A stretch of DNA of 64,000 bases, from assembly GCA_963726315.1 (NCBI GenBank), contig CAVSBZ010000005.1, forward strand, positions 1,937,095 to 2,001,094. Direction: 5' to 3'. Source of the stretch: FEB-25 sp963726315 (GTDB lineage: Bacteria; Chloroflexota; Anaerolineae; Anaerolineales; UBA4823). Position 1 is the stretch's first letter, and every line of letters starts with the position of its first letter. Position numbers and translations under genes: made by a program. The notes beneath the pieces are model-generated. The model searched no databases and had not been told where the DNA came from. It saw nothing but the letters and a program-made list of their open reading frames with translations. Of this stretch, positions 1-9,790 are shown piece after piece.

Positions 1-2
1 AT

Positions 3-506
3 GTGGTTAATGCTGGCGATTTAGCGATCCGTGCCATGGATGTTCCCGGTCATGCCAGCCATCACCTGGCCTACCTCATAGGAGATGCGTGTTTCAGTGG
101 TGATATTGGAGGTATCCGCCTCAATGCTCGTCAATATATCAGTCTACCGATGCCGCCACCCGATCTAAACCTGGAAACGTGGCGGAAAAGTATAAATCAT
201 ATCCAGAACTTCAATCCCTCACGCATCGTGCCAACCCATTTCGGGGTTTATGCAGACGCCAGGTGGCATCTCCAGGCAGTTTTGGATGGGCTGGATGAAG
301 TGGAAACCTGGATGCAAGAAAGATTACTCCTAAATCCCTCGTTGGATGAACTACGCCAACAATTCATTGAGTTTGAGCAGCTGCGCGCCCAGAAATATCA
401 TGTAGAGAAGACCGCGGTAGAGAACCAGCAGATCGCCAATCCATCCTCCATGTCAGCAGATGGCATCTTCAGATACTGGAACAAATTTAGAAAACCGGAA
501 ATTTAA
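3..506 (+). CDS. MBL-fold metallo-hydrolase, C-terminal part (cut by window edge)
   Basis: This is the C-terminal ~167 residues of a metallo-beta-lactamase-fold hydrolase. The real start lies outside the window. Visible metal-site pieces are GHASHH, SGDIGG (bridging Asp) and PTHFG (last His), in the order expected for the second half of the fold. They are followed by a helical tail of ~80 residues rich in E, Q and L. Substrate cannot be told from this part: the family includes glyoxalase II-like and flavin-independent hydrolases. It ends 147 bp before the M14 peptidase gene on the same strand. Family call is confident; function is open. Confidence 0.8.
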   Translation: MVNAGDLAIRAMDVPGHASHHLAYLIGDACFSGDIGGIRLNARQYISLPMPPPDLNLETWRKSINHIQNFNPSRIVPTHFGVYADARWHLQAVLDGLDEVETWMQERLLLNPSLDELRQQFIEFEQLRAQKYHVEKTAVENQQIANPSSMSADGIFRYWNKFRKPEI

Positions 507-653
507 AATGTTGCATGTCTCAGCGCTTTTGTTCGATCAAATGACTATACGATATCGATATGTCCAATATTGGATTTCTTTCTCACCACTATCGATGAAC
601 TTTTATATAGCTACATAAATCAAAATATACAAAGATAAAAATCGGAGATTCTC

Positions 654-2327
654 ATGGATTTTGATCATTACTTTACCAACGAAGAGTTATCCCAGCTTCT
701 AACAGAATGGGGTGCAAAATATCCTGATCTCATTAATGTGAGCTCGATTGGGACCAGTCATGAAGGGAGTCCCATCCAGCTGTTAACCATAACCAACCAG
801 TCAACCGGGTCGGATTTGGAAAAACCAGCCATATGGATTGACGCTAATCTGCACGCCACTGAGATCACCGGCACCACCTCAGCCTTGTACATTGCATATA
901 ACTTATTAGTCGGATACGGTACTGATAAGCACATCACCCGCCAGCTGGATCAGAGCGTGTATTATATCGTCCCACGTGCGAACCCTGATGGGGCTCACTG
1001 GGCGATGGCACCCAATCCACGTTACGTGCGTTCGGGAGTGAGGCCTTATCCGTGGGAGGAAAAAGACGAAGGCTTGTTCACCCAGGATATCAATGGTGAT
1101 GGAAAAATACTCCAGATGAGATTGCAAGATCCCAACGGCGATTGGAAGGTCAGCTCATTAGACCCACGCTTGATGGAGAAGCGTTCAATAGATGAGAGCG
1201 GTGGTAATTATTACCGCTTATTTACTGAGGGGCTACTCGAGGATTATGATGGCTATGTCATCAAATTAGCCAGACCGTTGGAAGGTCTTGATTTCAACCG
1301 TAATTTCCCCTTCGAATGGCGTACTGAAGGAGAACAGAACGGTGCTGGTCCATACCCCACCTCTGAACCAGAGACGCGTGCCCTGACAGATTTTGTGATT
1401 ACACACCCGAATATCAATGTAGCGATTACATTTCATACTTTCAGCCGGGTCATTCTACGCCCGTATAGCACAAAATCAGATGATGACATGAACACCGAAG
1501 ACCTGTGGGTGTTCAAGAAGATCGGTGAGATCGGCACAAAAATCAGTGGCTATCGCAGTGTGTCCACTTTCCATGATTTCAAATACCACCCCAAGGAAGT
1601 AACTACCGGTGCATTTGATGATTGGATGTATGACCACCATGGAGTTTTTACCTATACCATTGAGCTGTGGGACCTGCCCACTGAGGCTGGGATTAAAGAC
1701 CGCAAGTGGATTGAATGGTGGCGGGAGCATCCGCATGAAGAGGACCTGCAGATATTGAAATGGATTGATGAACATGGCGCACCGGATGCCTATATGCCAT
1801 GGCAGCCTTTCGATCACCCCCAGCTGGGAAAAATCGAGCTGGGTGGTTGGAATAATATGTACACCTGGCGTAATCCACCGTTAGGTTTTGTTGAGGCGGA
1901 AGTAAAAAAGCATTACCCCTTCATCCTCACCCTGGGAGATCTGCTGCCTCATCTCTCGATTCACACGATTAAGGTTGAGAAGATAAATCCAGATAAGTAT
2001 CACCTCAATTTAGTCGTCGAAAATAGCGGCTTTTTACCCAGCTATACCAGCCAGCAAAGTAAAACGCGAAAATCGTGCCGCCCGGTCAGAGTGGTGATCG
2101 AGCTACCTGACGGCGCATTGCTGACCAGTGGAAAACACCGCCAGGAGTTAGGTCATCTCGAAGGTCGAAGTAATAAATTGGAAGTAGCGGCACTATCTGC
2201 AGATAGCCCCACAGACAACCGTGCTCGTCTCGAGTGGGTGATTGAGGCACAGCCAGGGACAACAGTCAAGCTTAAGGTGCTGAGTGAACGTGCTGGGTCA
2301 ATCTCTCAAGAAGTTGTCCTGCAATAA
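654..2327 (+). CDS. M14 family zinc carboxypeptidase
   Basis: Zinc-dependent carboxypeptidase of the M14 family, 557 residues. The zinc motif HATE places His67 and Glu70, the third ligand is His261 in ITFHTF, and the catalytic Glu337 lies in YTIELWD, which is the standard M14 order. The catalytic domain spans roughly residues 5-395. The last ~130 residues form a beta-rich tail that probably makes an accessory sandwich domain. No signal peptide is visible, so it may act in the cytoplasm, which is unusual for M14 enzymes but not rare in this group. A CGGAG-like ribosome site lies just before the ATG. The M24 aminopeptidase follows after 26 bp, suggesting a peptide-degradation pair. Confidence 0.9.
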   Translation: MDFDHYFTNEELSQLLTEWGAKYPDLINVSSIGTSHEGSPIQLLTITNQSTGSDLEKPAIWIDANLHATEITGTTSALYIAYNLLVGYGTDKHITRQLDQSVYYIVPRANPDGAHWAMAPNPRYVRSGVRPYPWEEKDEGLFTQDINGDGKILQMRLQDPNGDWKVSSLDPRLMEKRSIDESGGNYYRLFTEGLLEDYDGYVIKLARPLEGLDFNRNFPFEWRTEGEQNGAGPYPTSEPETRALTDFVITHPNINVAITFHTFSRVILRPYSTKSDDDMNTEDLWVFKKIGEIGTKISGYRSVSTFHDFKYHPKEVTTGAFDDWMYDHHGVFTYTIELWDLPTEAGIKDRKWIEWWREHPHEEDLQILKWIDEHGAPDAYMPWQPFDHPQLGKIELGGWNNMYTWRNPPLGFVEAEVKKHYPFILTLGDLLPHLSIHTIKVEKINPDKYHLNLVVENSGFLPSYTSQQSKTRKSCRPVRVVIELPDGALLTSGKHRQELGHLEGRSNKLEVAALSADSPTDNRARLEWVIEAQPGTTVKLKVLSERAGSISQEVVLQ

Positions 2328-2353
2328 TCTATTAGAATGATTAAGAGGCTGCG

Positions 2354-3538
2354 ATGAATCCGATTCTGGTTCAGGAAAAAGTACAACAAGCCATTGGAAT
2401 ATTACAGGAAATGGGCGTTGATATGTGGCTGACCTTCGTCAGAGAGACTACCGCTGGCGGCGATCCTGTCCTTCCACTTATTTATGGTCTCGACCTGACC
2501 TGGCAAAGCGCGCTGATATTATGCAGGACAGGAGAGCGTATCGCGATCGTCGGCAGACTTGAAGCTGAAGCAGCACGCCGTACTGGTGCCTATGACGAGA
2601 TTATCCATTACGATCAGTCTATTCAGTCGGCGTTATTGGGTGTTCTTGAACGATTGAACCCAAACCAAATTGCCATCAACTATTCGATCGACGATGTTCA
2701 TGCCGATGGGCTGTCTTTTGGGATGTACCAACTTTTATCCAGGTATCTGGGCACACCATATCGATCCAGGTTGGTCAGCGCAGAAAAACTGCACAGCGCC
2801 CTGCGTGGGCGTAAAACAGTGCAGGAAATCGAGCTTATTCGGGCTGCCATTCGTACGACTGCGAGAATTTTTCAGAATACGTTTGATTTTATCCAAGTTG
2901 GTATGACTGAGGTCGAAATCAGCGATTTCATGCATGCCCAGCTGGACGAATCCCGTGTGCAACCCGCCTGGGAGCTGATCAATTGTCCAACCGTAAACAA
3001 CGGACCTGATTCACCCATCGGGCATGTGGGACCGACCGAGTTAAAAATCTCGCCTGGGCAAATCGTTCATTTTGACTTCGGTGTGCTGCAGGACGATTAT
3101 TGCTCCGACATCCAGCGCGTGGTCTATTTCCGCCGTCGGGGTGAGCAAGCACCTCCTGCTGAGGTCCAACGTGCATTTAACACTGTCAGGAAAGCCATCC
3201 AGGCTGCATTTCAGTCCATGAAACCTGGAGTCACCGGTAAATCAATTGACCAAATTGCCCGCCAGACGATCCTGGAAGCAGGCTATCCGGAATTCCCTTA
3301 TGCTACCGGTCACCAGGTGGGACGCGTGGTGCATGATGGTGCTGCCATCCTTGGACCGGAGTGGGAGCGATATGGAGACACGCCGAATTACCCGCTCGAA
3401 GCTGGTCAGGTTTATACTCTTGAGCCTGGGTTGGCAGTGCCGGGGTTTGGCTACCTTGGGCTAGAAGAAGATGTACTGGTCACTGATAATGGAGCCGAAT
3501 ACCTGGGTGACCCCCAGACCGAATTAATCGTCAAGTAA
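2354..3538 (+). CDS. M24 family Xaa-Pro aminopeptidase-like metallopeptidase
   Basis: Pita-bread-fold peptidase (creatinase/Xaa-Pro aminopeptidase family), 394 residues. An N-terminal creatinase-like domain covers about residues 1-145 and the M24 catalytic domain about 155-390. The metal ligands appear in order: Asp in HFDFGV, Asp in CSDIQR, His in GHQVGR, Glu in TLEPGL and Glu in GLEEDV. All five are present, so the enzyme should be active. It lies 26 bp after the M14 carboxypeptidase on the same strand. The exact substrate (X-Pro peptides, creatine-like or other) cannot be read from sequence. Confidence 0.9.
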   Translation: MNPILVQEKVQQAIGILQEMGVDMWLTFVRETTAGGDPVLPLIYGLDLTWQSALILCRTGERIAIVGRLEAEAARRTGAYDEIIHYDQSIQSALLGVLERLNPNQIAINYSIDDVHADGLSFGMYQLLSRYLGTPYRSRLVSAEKLHSALRGRKTVQEIELIRAAIRTTARIFQNTFDFIQVGMTEVEISDFMHAQLDESRVQPAWELINCPTVNNGPDSPIGHVGPTELKISPGQIVHFDFGVLQDDYCSDIQRVVYFRRRGEQAPPAEVQRAFNTVRKAIQAAFQSMKPGVTGKSIDQIARQTILEAGYPEFPYATGHQVGRVVHDGAAILGPEWERYGDTPNYPLEAGQVYTLEPGLAVPGFGYLGLEEDVLVTDNGAEYLGDPQTELIVK

Positions 3539-3561
3539 TTTGTAATGTAAGATAGAGGGAT

Positions 3562-4878
3562 TTATAACAAGGATATCGCCTGGGCAATCGTCTGGCGGAA
3601 GTCAGGACGGTTGAATTTCCTCCATAATTCGGGGAACGAGGCGGTTAATCGGAAGCGTTCTGCATTTAAGTACGCCAGGTAACTGACAATAGGCTCAGGG
3701 TTTAAACGCTCAGCGATGGGTATTTGGGTTTGTTGTTTATCCCATTTCTTCAAAAACCCACTGACCAGCTGGCAGGCTACATCCGCATCGTGCAGCTCAC
3801 CCAGGCGGTCTTGCAGTTGTTTTATTTCGTTGACAGCCTGGTTGGCACCTTCCCCGAGAATTTCCTTGAAGTATTCAAGTGTATAGCGGAATTTCTTGAA
3901 TTCGATCCGAAGTGCATGCAGCTGAGTGACCGAGGCGGTGGGCAGGATGCCTTCGTAGGACCTGACCGCCGCGTAGCGGCTATAGACCAATACCGGGACA
4001 GCATCTCGCAGGAGTGAATTCCTGCCTCCATTTTGGACCAGCGGAGAATCAAGCTGTTCAGGTGCCTGTAAGAAGAGGTTGAAATTATATTTAAAGTTAG
4101 CGTATTGCTCACTTTGCAGGTGCTTTAGCATTTTGGTGCGCTGCTGGTCAATTGTGCTCTGCCAGTCAGCTAACAAGGGTCCCAAACCAGGGCGTTGGTC
4201 CTCTTTGAGTTTCCTCTGATAGTTCACAGCATTTTCCACGATAACATCCAAATCCCGTACCTGACCTAACACCCTCCCAACTGTACGTAGTCCCTTGAGA
4301 TGACGCTTCATAATTTTTGGCTCAAAAGCGGAGCTAAAAATATCAAAAGCAGATCGCATGCGGCGTGTGGCTACACGCATATCATGCAATTCTTCAATGT
4401 TCTCGCCCACCAAAGTGCCTGGCTCATGGCACAGCATCTCCGCAAAGTAAAACGACCATACTTTTTTACCGGCTGACGCAAGGCTATCATCAGGATTGAT
4501 CCCAATGGTCTCCCTGGGCTGTGGTACCGGTATTTCCAAGCTGGCGGGTACTTCTATCGATGGTTCAGCTACTACAGTATCCAATCCCAAACTATCCTGT
4601 GGTAAATTTTGTTCTGCTACCACTGGTTCTGTTGGTGATGCAGTCTCCGAATCCGGGCTAAAGATGCCCATTCCTTTAGCAATAAACTGACGCTTCCAGA
4701 AGCGTGCTCTACCACGTGAAATCCCGGCATCCATCGCTGCCTTGATCGTTGGTTTTCCATCTGCATAACCTAATATCAGACTAGCGCGGTGGCTTAGCAA
4801 TTCTGTACCGCTTTGAGACAATTCAACCAATTGCAGTCGTTCCTCGTCAGAGAGCATGATAATGGGCATGGAATTCAT
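3562..4878 (-). CDS. CHAD domain protein with N-terminal helix-turn-helix-like region
   Basis: 438 residues. The C-terminal ~290 residues are a CHAD domain, an alpha-helical domain rich in conserved His/Arg/Lys that binds polyphosphate in characterised members. The hallmark is LHDMRVATRRMRSAFD, followed by further basic helices (ALRIEFKKFRYTLE; LGELHDADV). Residues ~8-70 resemble the helix-turn-helix found at the start of IS630-type transposases (LSDEERLQLVELSQSG ... AAMDAGISRGRARFWKRQF), and residues 75-140 are a low-complexity Pro/Glu linker. No CYTH triphosphatase domain is fused or adjacent. The gene converges on the M24 gene with 23 bp between the stops. Confidence 0.85.
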   Translation of the reverse strand: MNSMPIIMLSDEERLQLVELSQSGTELLSHRASLILGYADGKPTIKAAMDAGISRGRARFWKRQFIAKGMGIFSPDSETASPTEPVVAEQNLPQDSLGLDTVVAEPSIEVPASLEIPVPQPRETIGINPDDSLASAGKKVWSFYFAEMLCHEPGTLVGENIEELHDMRVATRRMRSAFDIFSSAFEPKIMKRHLKGLRTVGRVLGQVRDLDVIVENAVNYQRKLKEDQRPGLGPLLADWQSTIDQQRTKMLKHLQSEQYANFKYNFNLFLQAPEQLDSPLVQNGGRNSLLRDAVPVLVYSRYAAVRSYEGILPTASVTQLHALRIEFKKFRYTLEYFKEILGEGANQAVNEIKQLQDRLGELHDADVACQLVSGFLKKWDKQQTQIPIAERLNPEPIVSYLAYLNAERFRLTASFPELWRKFNRPDFRQTIAQAISLL

Positions 4879-4897
4879 TATAGCATACCGGTATACA

Positions 4898-5881
4898 TTA
4901 ATTATTTAGCTTCTTTGCATCTACCAAACCTTTGATCTCGGCATCGACCATGATCTGCACTAATTGTTCAAAAGATGTCTCCGTTTGCCAATTTAACATT
5001 TGTTTTGCTTTTCTGGGGTTCCCTACCAACAGCTCGACGTCTGCAGGGCGCATATAGAGTGGGTCTTGAAGTACATAATCTCTATAATCCAATCCCAGGC
5101 AGCCAAATGCAAGCTCGGTGAATTCCCTGACTGAGTGGGTATGCCCTGTAGCCAGCACGAAATCTTCCGGCTGTTCCTGTTGCAGGATCATCCACATTCC
5201 CCGTACATAATCTGGCGCAAATCCCCAGTCTCGCTGTGCATCAAGATTCCCAAGACGTAATTCCTTCTCCAGATTTTGCTTGATCCTCGCAGCTCCCCGG
5301 GCAATTTTCCGGGTGACAAACTCGTGGCCACGTCGTGGGCTTTCATGGTTAAAACAGATCCCAGAGCAAGCAAACAGGTTGTAACTTTCACGGTAATTCA
5401 CCGTAATCCAATGACCATACAGCTTGGCAACTCCATATGGGCTGCGTGGATAGAAAGGTGTGCTCTCAGATTGAGGCGATTCATGTACCTTGCCAAACAT
5501 CTCGCTCGTGCTTGCCTGATAGAATTTGATATCCGGGTCGACCAGTCTGATTGCATCCAATACCCGGGTAACCCCCAATGCGGTCACTTCTCCGGTGAAC
5601 ACCGGTTGGACCCACGAAGTTTGGACGAATGACTGCGCTGCCAGGTTATACACTTCGCTGGGGCGGTGTGTTTTGATGATGTCAATTACGGAAATCTGGT
5701 CCATCAGGTCGCCGGAGACGATGGTGATCTTATCTTGAATGTGCTCAATACGCTCGAAATTAATCGTGCTTGAGCGTCGCACCATACCGATGACCTCATA
5801 ACCCTGTTCGAGTAAAAATTCTGCCAGGTACGACCCATCCTGACCAGTTATCCCCGTAATTAACGCCCGTTTATTCGCCAT
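4898..5881 (-). CDS. gmd: GDP-mannose 4,6-dehydratase
   Basis: Extended short-chain dehydrogenase, 327 residues, that converts GDP-mannose to GDP-4-keto-6-deoxymannose, the first step to GDP-fucose, rhamnose or perosamine. The N-terminal NAD(P) site reads ITGITGQDGSYLAEFLL, a GMD-specific form of GxxGxxG. The active site is TSTSEMFGK together with YGVAKLYGHW (YxxxK). The ARRGHEFVTRKI-type segment (here SPRRGHEFVTRKIA) and RDWGFAPDYV are also GMD signatures. It lies 19 bp downstream of the CHAD gene start, same strand. No GDP-fucose synthase is in the window, so the final sugar is unknown. Confidence 0.95.
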   Translation of the reverse strand: MANKRALITGITGQDGSYLAEFLLEQGYEVIGMVRRSSTINFERIEHIQDKITIVSGDLMDQISVIDIIKTHRPSEVYNLAAQSFVQTSWVQPVFTGEVTALGVTRVLDAIRLVDPDIKFYQASTSEMFGKVHESPQSESTPFYPRSPYGVAKLYGHWITVNYRESYNLFACSGICFNHESPRRGHEFVTRKIARGAARIKQNLEKELRLGNLDAQRDWGFAPDYVRGMWMILQQEQPEDFVLATGHTHSVREFTELAFGCLGLDYRDYVLQDPLYMRPADVELLVGNPRKAKQMLNWQTETSFEQLVQIMVDAEIKGLVDAKKLNN

Positions 5882-6449
5882 TCAGTACTCCTTTCTTTCG
5901 CTTAAGCATAACAGGTCGTCTCGAATTTGTCTGCTGATTGGATTAGCAAATTTTACTTCCATTTGGGATATATTGAACCTGTAAGGTTGAGACAACCGTG
6001 ATCCATCTTGCATATCTACGCCAAAAGCATAATTAGACCTGGCACAGCTTGTATAACTGGTTAGCTATGTTGCAGGTCGCGTTTTCACATAGTGCGATGG
6101 ATATGACCATCCCCATTAAGCCCAGCATTTCATAAATATCCGGACCTTTCAAGGTATCACCATTCGTTCTTGTCGAGGGTAGGACTACCCAAAGGCTATA
6201 GCCGAGCGTCTTCCCAGGCTGGCTAACCTATGGGTGTAACTTGAACTTGGTCTGGCGTTGTAAAAGAACGACGCAAATAGGCTTGCGAGGTTGGATGTCC
6301 CTGGTATTAAATTGAAAGACGCGATAGAAATTCGATAAAAAATCCTCATCTCATCTTGAAGCGTGTAACAATTCTTATCTTGATGAATAAGAAAGAAGTG
6401 TTTTATTAAGCATAAAACAGATCCTGGTCGAAATAAACGATCAAATCCC
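5882..6449. other. Intergenic stretch without a recognised gene
   Basis: About 570 bases between the gmd start and the DUF58 stop. No ORF here has family-like sequence, and I see no tRNA and no convincing rho-independent terminator. It should hold the promoter of gmd, but I could not choose a -35/-10 pair. Confidence 0.6.
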
Positions 6450-7715
6450 TCATCTGCCAGCATAGCCGTTCGATAAAGCTGCGGATAAATCAGCACCGTT
6501 CTTGACAATTCTCGTAGGCACGCCGAGCAAAGTAATACTCTCCACCAGCTGACCAGACCCCTCGGGAGCACCAAATGTAGATGCATCCAGGATGATAACG
6601 ATGGGTTTCAAACCCCGTTGTAATAGAAAATCCACGATCAAGGCTATTTCTCTCGACGACGAAGGGGTGATGAGCACCACAGTGCTGCCTCGCACCATGT
6701 GTTTTACCTGGGTTTCGATCAATGCGCGTAATGGAAGGTTTCCTTCTGCCTGGGTCAATGCCAAGGCTTCCAGGATTTTTCCCAATTGGCGGGCTCCCCG
6801 GTCTGGTGAAATCAAAGCCAGGTGCTTGCCTGAACATACGAAACCCACAGCCCTACCCCGGCGTAAATAATCCCTTACCAATGAGGCTGCGATACATACC
6901 CCATATTCCTCTGTCGAAGGGGGTAATGCTACCTTACCCGTATGGCTCCACAAATCCTTTACATGCATCTCTTGAGGCGGTTGTGGCAATGATGCCTGGA
7001 CCGATTCAGCAGCGTCTAAAAATATCCAAACATCTGCCAGAGGATCGAGCTCGAACTCCTTTACAATTAACCTTCCCCTCCTTGCGGTGCTGAGCCAATG
7101 GATGCGGTTGAGTGGATCTCCCGTAGAGTATTCTCGCACACCGGCCGCGTTCGGTGTTACCTGGTGAGTCCGCCGTCGTAATGCTTCACCGCCAGGCAGC
7201 AAACCGGGTGGGTTGGGAAATCCGCGCACATCCACCATCATGGGATAAACCAGCAAGGAATCTTCTTCCTGGATGGAGTGCTCGACTGGAAACAGTCCAA
7301 ACAAATCACCAGTGGCAATGACCGTTGGGCCAAGAGGAAACACTCCCCGGCGAGTAAGGCGCACGCGGGCAACATAGGATCTACCTTGCTTACCTTTCAG
7401 CATGGTAAGAACCCGCGATCCATCACCGCCAGGTAGGGTTGATTCGTCTCTCACTTCCAGCCATAGGCGGGGAAAACGATTTTGGTTTTGTACCTCAAAT
7501 TTTTCTTCAAATATTTGACCCACTTGCGCCCGCAACGTCCGCGCTGAACGTGAGAATTTCAATCCGCTCAAGGAGAAAACGGACCAAAGCCATGAGCCAA
7601 AGAACAGCAAAGCCCAAAAAATTGACAGCCTATAATAAAGCTTTCCCCCAGTCGCGAGTCCCGCGATTAGGCTGAGGGCGAATAAGGCCAGTACAACTTT
7701 TTGCCCAGTAGTCAT
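6450..7715 (-). CDS. DUF58 domain membrane protein
   Basis: 421 residues. Two hydrophobic segments sit near the N-terminus (about residues 7-25 and 30-50). A beta-rich region follows, then the DUF58 signature REYSTGDPLNRIHWLSTARR around residues 195-215, and a vWA-like C-terminal domain. DUF58 proteins are typically encoded next to MoxR ATPases and are thought to help in assembly or folding of extracytoplasmic proteins. The start codon overlaps the stop of the MoxR gene by 4 bp, so translation is probably coupled. Confidence 0.88.
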   Translation of the reverse strand: MTTGQKVVLALFALSLIAGLATGGKLYYRLSIFWALLFFGSWLWSVFSLSGLKFSRSARTLRAQVGQIFEEKFEVQNQNRFPRLWLEVRDESTLPGGDGSRVLTMLKGKQGRSYVARVRLTRRGVFPLGPTVIATGDLFGLFPVEHSIQEEDSLLVYPMMVDVRGFPNPPGLLPGGEALRRRTHQVTPNAAGVREYSTGDPLNRIHWLSTARRGRLIVKEFELDPLADVWIFLDAAESVQASLPQPPQEMHVKDLWSHTGKVALPPSTEEYGVCIAASLVRDYLRRGRAVGFVCSGKHLALISPDRGARQLGKILEALALTQAEGNLPLRALIETQVKHMVRGSTVVLITPSSSREIALIVDFLLQRGLKPIVIILDASTFGAPEGSGQLVESITLLGVPTRIVKNGADLSAALSNGYAGR

Positions 7716-8674
7716 ACTTCAGATCTGGCCTTTAAATCTCCCCCAGGTACGGGAACAAGACCGATGATCTCATCGAGCACCTGGTCGCTGCTAAGATCGC
7801 GTAGTCGGGCAGCTGGACCCAGGATCACCCGGTGAGATAGCGCGGGCTTGATCAGAGCCTTGATATCATCTGGCAAGACAAAATCACGTCCCTGCATGGC
7901 TGCCATTGCCTGGCCTGTCCTGAATAACGCCAGACTGCCTCGTGGGCTGGCGCCCAGGTATACATCTGCGTGCTTGCGGGTCTGGTGGGTTAATTCAACG
8001 ATATAGTGCTTTACCCCAGGAGCTACATAAACAGACTTAATTGCTTCCTGTGCTTGTATAAGCTCCTCGGCTGAGGCAACTTGCTGTAAATCATTTACCG
8101 GGTGTTGGAATTGCTGCCTTTCAAGGATATTAATCTCATCATTGAGATCCGGGTATCCCAACCTTAACCGCATCAAGAAACGATCCAATTGTGCTTCAGG
8201 TAGTGGGAAAGTCCCTTCATACTCGATTGGATTCTGGGTTGCCAACACCATGAACGGTTTCGGCAGAATATGGGTGACGCCATCTGCAGTCACTTGATGT
8301 TCTTCCATGGCTTCCAACAAGGCTGCTTGTGTCTTAGGCGTCGCCCGGTTGATTTCATCAGCCAGCACAATTTGAGCCATGATGGGTCCGGGGCGAAACT
8401 CAAACTGCGTGCTCACCTGGTTATAAATGGATACACCTGTGACATCGCTGGGGAGCATGTCTGGTGTAAACTGGATCCGGCTGAATTCGCAGCCTAATGA
8501 TTTTGCCAAGCTGCGGGCAAGAACTGTTTTTCCTACCCCGGGGACGTCCTCTATCAGCAAATGCCCCTGGCAAATCAAACTAATGATTGCCAGCTCAACG
8601 GGGCCACGTTTACCCACGATCACTTTTTCAATATTATTGACAATTTTCTCGGTAAAGGTCTGTATATCTGTCAT
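7712..8674 (-). CDS. MoxR family AAA+ ATPase
   Basis: AAA+ ATPase of the MoxR type, ~320 residues. Walker A is EDVPGVGKTVLA, Walker B is VLADEINRA, sensor 1 is VLATQNPIEYEGTFPLP, and the arginine-finger region is PEAQLDRFLMRL. The start is ATG at 8674, preceded by GGAG; an upstream TTG in frame lies on the ribosome site itself and is not needed. It works with the downstream DUF58 protein, with which it overlaps by 4 bp, as a chaperone-like pair. Confidence 0.93.
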   Translation of the reverse strand: MTDIQTFTEKIVNNIEKVIVGKRGPVELAIISLICQGHLLIEDVPGVGKTVLARSLAKSLGCEFSRIQFTPDMLPSDVTGVSIYNQVSTQFEFRPGPIMAQIVLADEINRATPKTQAALLEAMEEHQVTADGVTHILPKPFMVLATQNPIEYEGTFPLPEAQLDRFLMRLRLGYPDLNDEINILERQQFQHPVNDLQQVASAEELIQAQEAIKSVYVAPGVKHYIVELTHQTRKHADVYLGASPRGSLALFRTGQAMAAMQGRDFVLPDDIKALIKPALSHRVILGPAARLRDLSSDQVLDEIIGLVPVPGGDLKARSEV

Positions 8675-8842
8675 GCTAAACTCCAATTGCCAATTTATAG
8701 GTGAAATTACCTACCCCATGCAAATATTATCATAGATTCAGAGGCGGGCACCTATACATCTACTCAGGCTTGCAGCACCAGGTTCACTCTCAGCCTCTCT
8801 TCTTAGGTTTTATGCTAAAATGCAAAAGGAGGAAAACTGCCA

Positions 8843-9790
8843 ATGCCAACCAAGGTCATCCTAAACCCTTATGCAGGCCGGTGGAAAGGCCTGCAGAAAC
8901 GTGAAGAAGTCGAGCAATCCTTAAAATCTGCGGGGATTGAGTTTGACCTGGTGATGACGGAAGCACCCAATCATGGAACCGAGCTGGCTTTCCAGGCTGC
9001 GAAAAATAGTTTTTCTCCCATCGTATCAGCCGGGGGAGATGGAAGTGTGAGCGAGGTGATGAACGGAATCGTGTCTGCTGCCCAGGAAAGTGGAACTGAA
9101 CCCACACCGCTGGGAATTCTACCGTTGGGATCAGCCAATGATCTGATGGTCAACCTGGGTATCTCGACGAATATCCAGGAGGCTGTCGGGGTAATAGCTT
9201 CCGGGCACACCAGGCGGATCGACCTGGGTGAAGTAACCGCCCGTGAAATCGCCGGTGGTGAACCGAAGCGGAGATACTTCGATAATAACAGTGCGATTGG
9301 GTTGGAGCCCTGCATTACCCTGATCCAGCAGCGAATTTTCTGGTTACGCGGCAACCTTCGATATGTCGTTGCTGCACTGCTCGGTGTAGCGCAGAATCCA
9401 CAGTGGGAGATGCACTTACAATGGGAAGGCGGAGAATACAATGGCCCCGCCACCCTGGTAACGGCTGGTAATAATCCTCTCACCGGCGGTGTCTTTTATA
9501 TGGCGCCGCATGCCGATCCATTTGATGGAAAATTGGATTGCGTGTTTGGATCCATGCCTTCCAGGTTGAAAATATTAAACCTGCTCCCAAGGACGATGAA
9601 ATCTGGACCAGGCAGCTATGTGGAACACCCCGCGATTCATGAAATCAAGGTTAGCTGGTTAAAGATCCACACTGACCAACCAACTCCTCTGCATGCCGAC
9701 GGTGAAATCCAATTCGAAGCCACCCAGGATATTGAATATCACATCCTGCCTGATTACCTGCCGGTGCTGATGAATGCAGAACCCCGCTAA
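8843..9790 (+). CDS. Diacylglycerol kinase-family lipid kinase (YegS-like)
   Basis: 315 residues. The catalytic domain is marked by NPYAGRWKG at the start, by SAGGDGSVSEVMNG (the GGDG nucleotide loop) near residues 55-70 and by LPLGSANDLMVNLG. A C-terminal beta-sandwich ends with the HADGE motif typical of YegS/DagK. The product phosphorylates a lipid such as diacylglycerol or a sphingoid-like lipid. A strong AAGGAGG site precedes the ATG. It is divergent from moxR and overlaps the next gene by 17 bp. Confidence 0.9.
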   Translation: MPTKVILNPYAGRWKGLQKREEVEQSLKSAGIEFDLVMTEAPNHGTELAFQAAKNSFSPIVSAGGDGSVSEVMNGIVSAAQESGTEPTPLGILPLGSANDLMVNLGISTNIQEAVGVIASGHTRRIDLGEVTAREIAGGEPKRRYFDNNSAIGLEPCITLIQQRIFWLRGNLRYVVAALLGVAQNPQWEMHLQWEGGEYNGPATLVTAGNNPLTGGVFYMAPHADPFDGKLDCVFGSMPSRLKILNLLPRTMKSGPGSYVEHPAIHEIKVSWLKIHTDQPTPLHADGEIQFEATQDIEYHILPDYLPVLMNAEPR

